This document shows, piece by piece, positions 62,756-64,000 of a DNA stretch of 64,000 nucleotides (the first letter of the stretch is position 1; every line of letters begins with the position of its first letter). The DNA lies in NCBI RefSeq assembly GCF_042683685.1, contig NZ_JBHUOP010000002.1:124001-188000 (forward strand), in the 5' to 3' direction. The stretch is from Timonella corticicola (GTDB taxonomy: Bacteria > Actinomycetota > Actinomycetes > Actinomycetales > Cellulomonadaceae). The position numbers were made by a program, and so were the translations under genes. The notes below the pieces were generated by a model that was not told the origin of the DNA, did no database searches, and was given only the letters and a program-made list of their open reading frames with translations.

Positions 62756-64000
62756 ATGGGCAGAACAACAATAAATCTCTTTCCAAAATTCTCAGTGGAA
62801 ACACCAGTTGCTTTTGGGACCCAAGCTGAAAGTCTCACGCACGAAGACGTTCTCGTCATCCAACATTCTGCCCAATCAAGGGTAGAAATTCAGCAACTTG
62901 CGACCGGTTCGACTGCGATCCTTCTTTCTGGCACGTCACAAGCACGAGATGTTCACTTTACAATTGGCGGCCGTGACGAGCCAGCCGGACTACGCAACGG
63001 AATGAAGCCTGGTCACACATACTCGGTAAGCACCCGAGTGCGCATCGCTGAGCCCCTACCTGAGCCCCTAGACTACGATCACTGCAAGATCATTGTGGGC
63101 ATTGAGCAGAAAGGTAAGAAAATATGGAACTACAGCCGTTCAAAGTCTGCCTTGAACACACCTGGGTTTCACACAATCACCTTGACCTTTACAATCCCCC
63201 AAGATGCAACACGCGCATGGATTAGGTTCGCGGGTGGAAACACCGCGGGCGAGGGAACACTGACATGGGATTTGTTTCAGTTAACTGAAACAAATTCGCC
63301 ACAACACTATTTCAATGATGATCAGCACGATTTTAATATTTATCAGTTCGGTTGGACTGAAATAAACGGTCGTGTTCACGCCCACCGCACTTGCCAGTTC
63401 CCTGATATTGATACGAGACAAAAATCTCTACTAGATGTGTTTTCTTTCGCATCAACTTTGTTGGAAAATAGCGACATAGAAAACTTTGATCTTCTACTCG
63501 CAAGAATCGCAGACCTCGGGAATGAGGACGCTTTGCATGCACTGCAGTCCCTGTCTTCACTAAAGGAGGAACGATTCGAAGATTCGCTAAAAATAATTTC
63601 CAAAAACAAGTATCTTAACCGCAGTTCCACGCTCTTACGTGCGAAAATTCAAAGTCAATTGAAATTGCGCAAATGGGAAGGAGCAATCAATGATCTTCAA
63701 ACGCTCATCCAACGTTTCGAAGCGCGGCCGGACGATTTTTATAGATATGCGTATGCTAAGGACCGTAAGAATGAATTCGGCGCTGCAACTTCTCTTATTC
63801 GTGCCGGTTTATCACTCGATATAGATGGATTCAATGGAATCGCTATGTCACAAATCGACCCAAAGGTTTTTTTTGCTCGAAGAATTTGCGTTGATTTTGT
63901 GAGAGATAACCTTTCAGCAATACAAGAGACTGCACGATATTACATTAGACAGCAGTCAAGCCAAAAAACAGGACCGGGTCCAATCTTCATGTACTGGGGA
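62756..64000 (+). CDS. Unfinished surface-polymer locus protein, runs off the right edge
   Basis: An open frame of 415 codons without a stop to the window end. It begins MGRTTINLFPKFSVETP with AGGAG 7 bases before the ATG, 10 bases after the preceding gene, so they share an operon. The first ~190 residues look like a beta-sandwich carbohydrate-binding or lectin-like domain (for example GMKPGHTYSVSTRVRI, TPGFHTITLTFTIP, AWIRFAGGNTAGEGTLTWDLFQL). About 210-400 is helical and repeat-like, perhaps TPR. The last residues, GPGPIFMYWG, resemble the start of capsular-polysaccharide synthesis glycosyltransferases that begin with a Y-W-G/D-Q-G motif; this is a tentative guess. Composition is AT-rich like its neighbour. 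Confidence 0.7.
   Translation, partial: MGRTTINLFPKFSVETPVAFGTQAESLTHEDVLVIQHSAQSRVEIQQLATGSTAILLSGTSQARDVHFTIGGRDEPAGLRNGMKPGHTYSVSTRVRIAEPLPEPLDYDHCKIIVGIEQKGKKIWNYSRSKSALNTPGFHTITLTFTIPQDATRAWIRFAGGNTAGEGTLTWDLFQLTETNSPQHYFNDDQHDFNIYQFGWTEINGRVHAHRTCQFPDIDTRQKSLLDVFSFASTLLENSDIENFDLLLARIADLGNEDALHALQSLSSLKEERFEDSLKIISKNKYLNRSSTLLRAKIQSQLKLRKWEGAINDLQTLIQRFEARPDDFYRYAYAKDRKNEFGAATSLIRAGLSLDIDGFNGIAMSQIDPKVFFARRICVDFVRDNLSAIQETARYYIRQQSSQKTGPGPIFMYWG

Overview
The window reads as chromosomal DNA of a moderately high-GC actinobacterium, most likely a Micrococcales relative. The basis is gene content: a fused multifunctional 2-oxoglutarate dehydrogenase (Kgd type), MtrA-MtrB-LpqB, a SigR/RsrA-like redox sigma and anti-sigma pair, BldC-like and Rv3235-like genes, the 24-residue ribosomal protein bS22, and GTG starts throughout. 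I do not assign a genus. No tRNA, rRNA, CRISPR array, transposase or prophage gene was seen.

Layout. 1-6.3 kb: the 3' part of adhE, two hairpin repeats, a membrane-anchored VanY-type peptidase and two overlapping CNNM/CorC-like membrane proteins. 6.4-10.1 kb: a two-component system followed by an ABC exporter. 10.9-15.4 kb: kgd and a GDSL-like protein. 15.7-19.2 kb: an orphan PilT-like ATPase, bS22, and sigR-rsrA with a recognisable SigR-type promoter. 19.4-23.3 kb: aroA, rsgA, a histidinol-phosphatase-like gene and a DUF6912 gene. 23.4-26.9 kb: a CpaE/MinD-like ATPase, a SAF-domain protein, a BldC-like regulator and an unknown gene. 27.0-33.5 kb: a LysM protein, an Rv3235-like gene, secA, hpf and comF. 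33.7-38.1 kb: mtrA-mtrB-lpqB, overlapping. 38.3-47.3 kb: a tightly overlapping set (GDPD-like membrane protein, DUF4129, DUF4350, MoxR ATPase, DUF58, small membrane protein), then an acyltransferase, SpoIIM-like and RDD genes. This resembles the mycobacterial Rv3691-Rv3695 neighbourhood.

47.3-64 kb is a cell-surface polymer locus: a secreted SpoIID/SH3 protein, three related membrane-anchored CDP-glycerol/ribitol glycerophosphotransferase-like enzymes, a two-domain cytidylyltransferase plus reductase that would make CDP-ribitol, a TagG/TagH-type ABC exporter, a 1200-residue glycosyltransferase plus TagF-like fusion, and an unfinished gene running off the right edge. Together they point to a ribitol-containing teichoic-acid-like polymer and its export. 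From about 59.1 kb the sequence becomes visibly more AT-rich, as expected of a variable surface-polymer region.

The least explained structure lies between genes. There is a 55-column repeat in three copies (1280, 10459, 33598), two perfect 27-bp-arm hairpins (1368, 15439), two long inverted repeats with about 30-nt loops (15554, 31758), and a recurring ATTKCCGACGAGYC-type motif. That motif bounds several intergenic intervals in inverted orientation, including two of about 90 bp, and also sits inside coding linkers.
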